Shown piece after piece: positions 63,965 through 64,000 of a stretch of 64,000 nt of DNA. Below the pieces are notes generated by a model, which worked only from the letters and a program-made list of their open reading frames with translations, ran no database searches and was not told where the DNA came from. Where the stretch lies: assembly GCA_900316555.1 (NCBI GenBank), contig ONDL01000004.1, positions 16,911-80,910 on the forward strand. Reading direction: 5' to 3'. The translations under genes and the position numbers were made by a program. Source of the DNA: an uncultured Eubacteriales bacterium. GTDB taxonomy: Bacteria > Bacillota > Clostridia > Oscillospirales > Acutalibacteraceae. Every line of letters starts with the position of its first letter. The first letter of the stretch is position 1.

Positions 63965-64000
63965 CAAAAATACAAATTTGTCTTGTCGTACAGCGCGTAA

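Overview
The window looks like a piece of the core chromosome of a spore-forming Gram-positive anaerobe of the class Clostridia, most likely Oscillospirales/Ruminococcaceae-like. The reasons are gene orders shared with Bacillus and Clostridia (infC-rpmI-rplT, dprA-topA-trmFO, plsX-rnc-smc-ftsY, miaB-ymcA-mutS-mutL-miaA, ylmE-sepF-ylmH-divIVA-ileS-lspA, rplS-lepB-rbgA-rnhB, tig-clpP-clpX-lon-engB, cwlD-radA), sporulation genes (yunB, cwlD), a moderate G+C content and strong GGAGG ribosome binding sites. The genus is inference. I support 62 protein genes, including rpsU (58 aa). I see no rRNA, tRNA, CRISPR, transposon or prophage.

Layout. 1-4.1 kb: 3' half of pnp, a small membrane protein, ilvE on the minus strand, and a P-loop/CYTH fusion protein. 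4.1-5.5 kb: infC-rpmI-rplT behind a consensus promoter and a structured leader. 5.5-22.4 kb: a nearly gapless run on one strand (RNA methyltransferase, dprA, topA, trmFO, plsX, rnc, radical SAM, smc, ftsY, rdgB, yhbY, yqeK, rsfS, leuS). 22.4-26.1 kb: rpsU with its own promoters and terminator, aroQ, pepP, efp, an acidic zinc-ribbon protein, yunB. 26.1-42 kb: miaB, ymcA, mutS, mutL, miaA, an HlyD-like protein, then the division cluster ylmE-sepF-ylmH-divIVA, ileS, lspA and a pseudouridine synthase. 42-48.4 kb: rplS with its leader, lepB, rbgA, rnhB, yraN, a dipeptidase, thrC and a phosphoesterase. 48.4-55.9 kb: proteostasis block tig, clpP, clpX, lon, then engB and lysA. 56-60.3 kb: small XRE regulator, gdhA, an SGNH-like membrane-anchored protein, a Xer-type recombinase. 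60.4-64 kb, minus strand: one operon cwlD-radA-GME-like-methyltransferase.

The genes cover translation (ribosomal proteins, synthetases, EF-P, rRNA/tRNA modification, ribosome assembly GTPases), DNA maintenance (MutS/L, SMC, TopA, DprA, RadA, Xer), secretion (FtsY, LepB, LspA), protein quality control and division. Almost everything is ordinary housekeeping. The points worth a second look are in gene expression: an AUC start for infC, an apparent AUU start for the radical SAM gene between rnc and smc, many UUG starts, strong promoters inside coding regions (yggS, yqeK, the RNA methyltransferase), a possible leaderless mRNA for the SGNH-like gene, a terminator that contains the yunB ribosome binding site, and several palindromes over or near -10 boxes. 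The least explained genes are the P-loop/CYTH fusion, the GME-like and methyltransferase pair after radA, and the SGNH-like protein. I did not find a clear new multi-gene defence or metabolic system.
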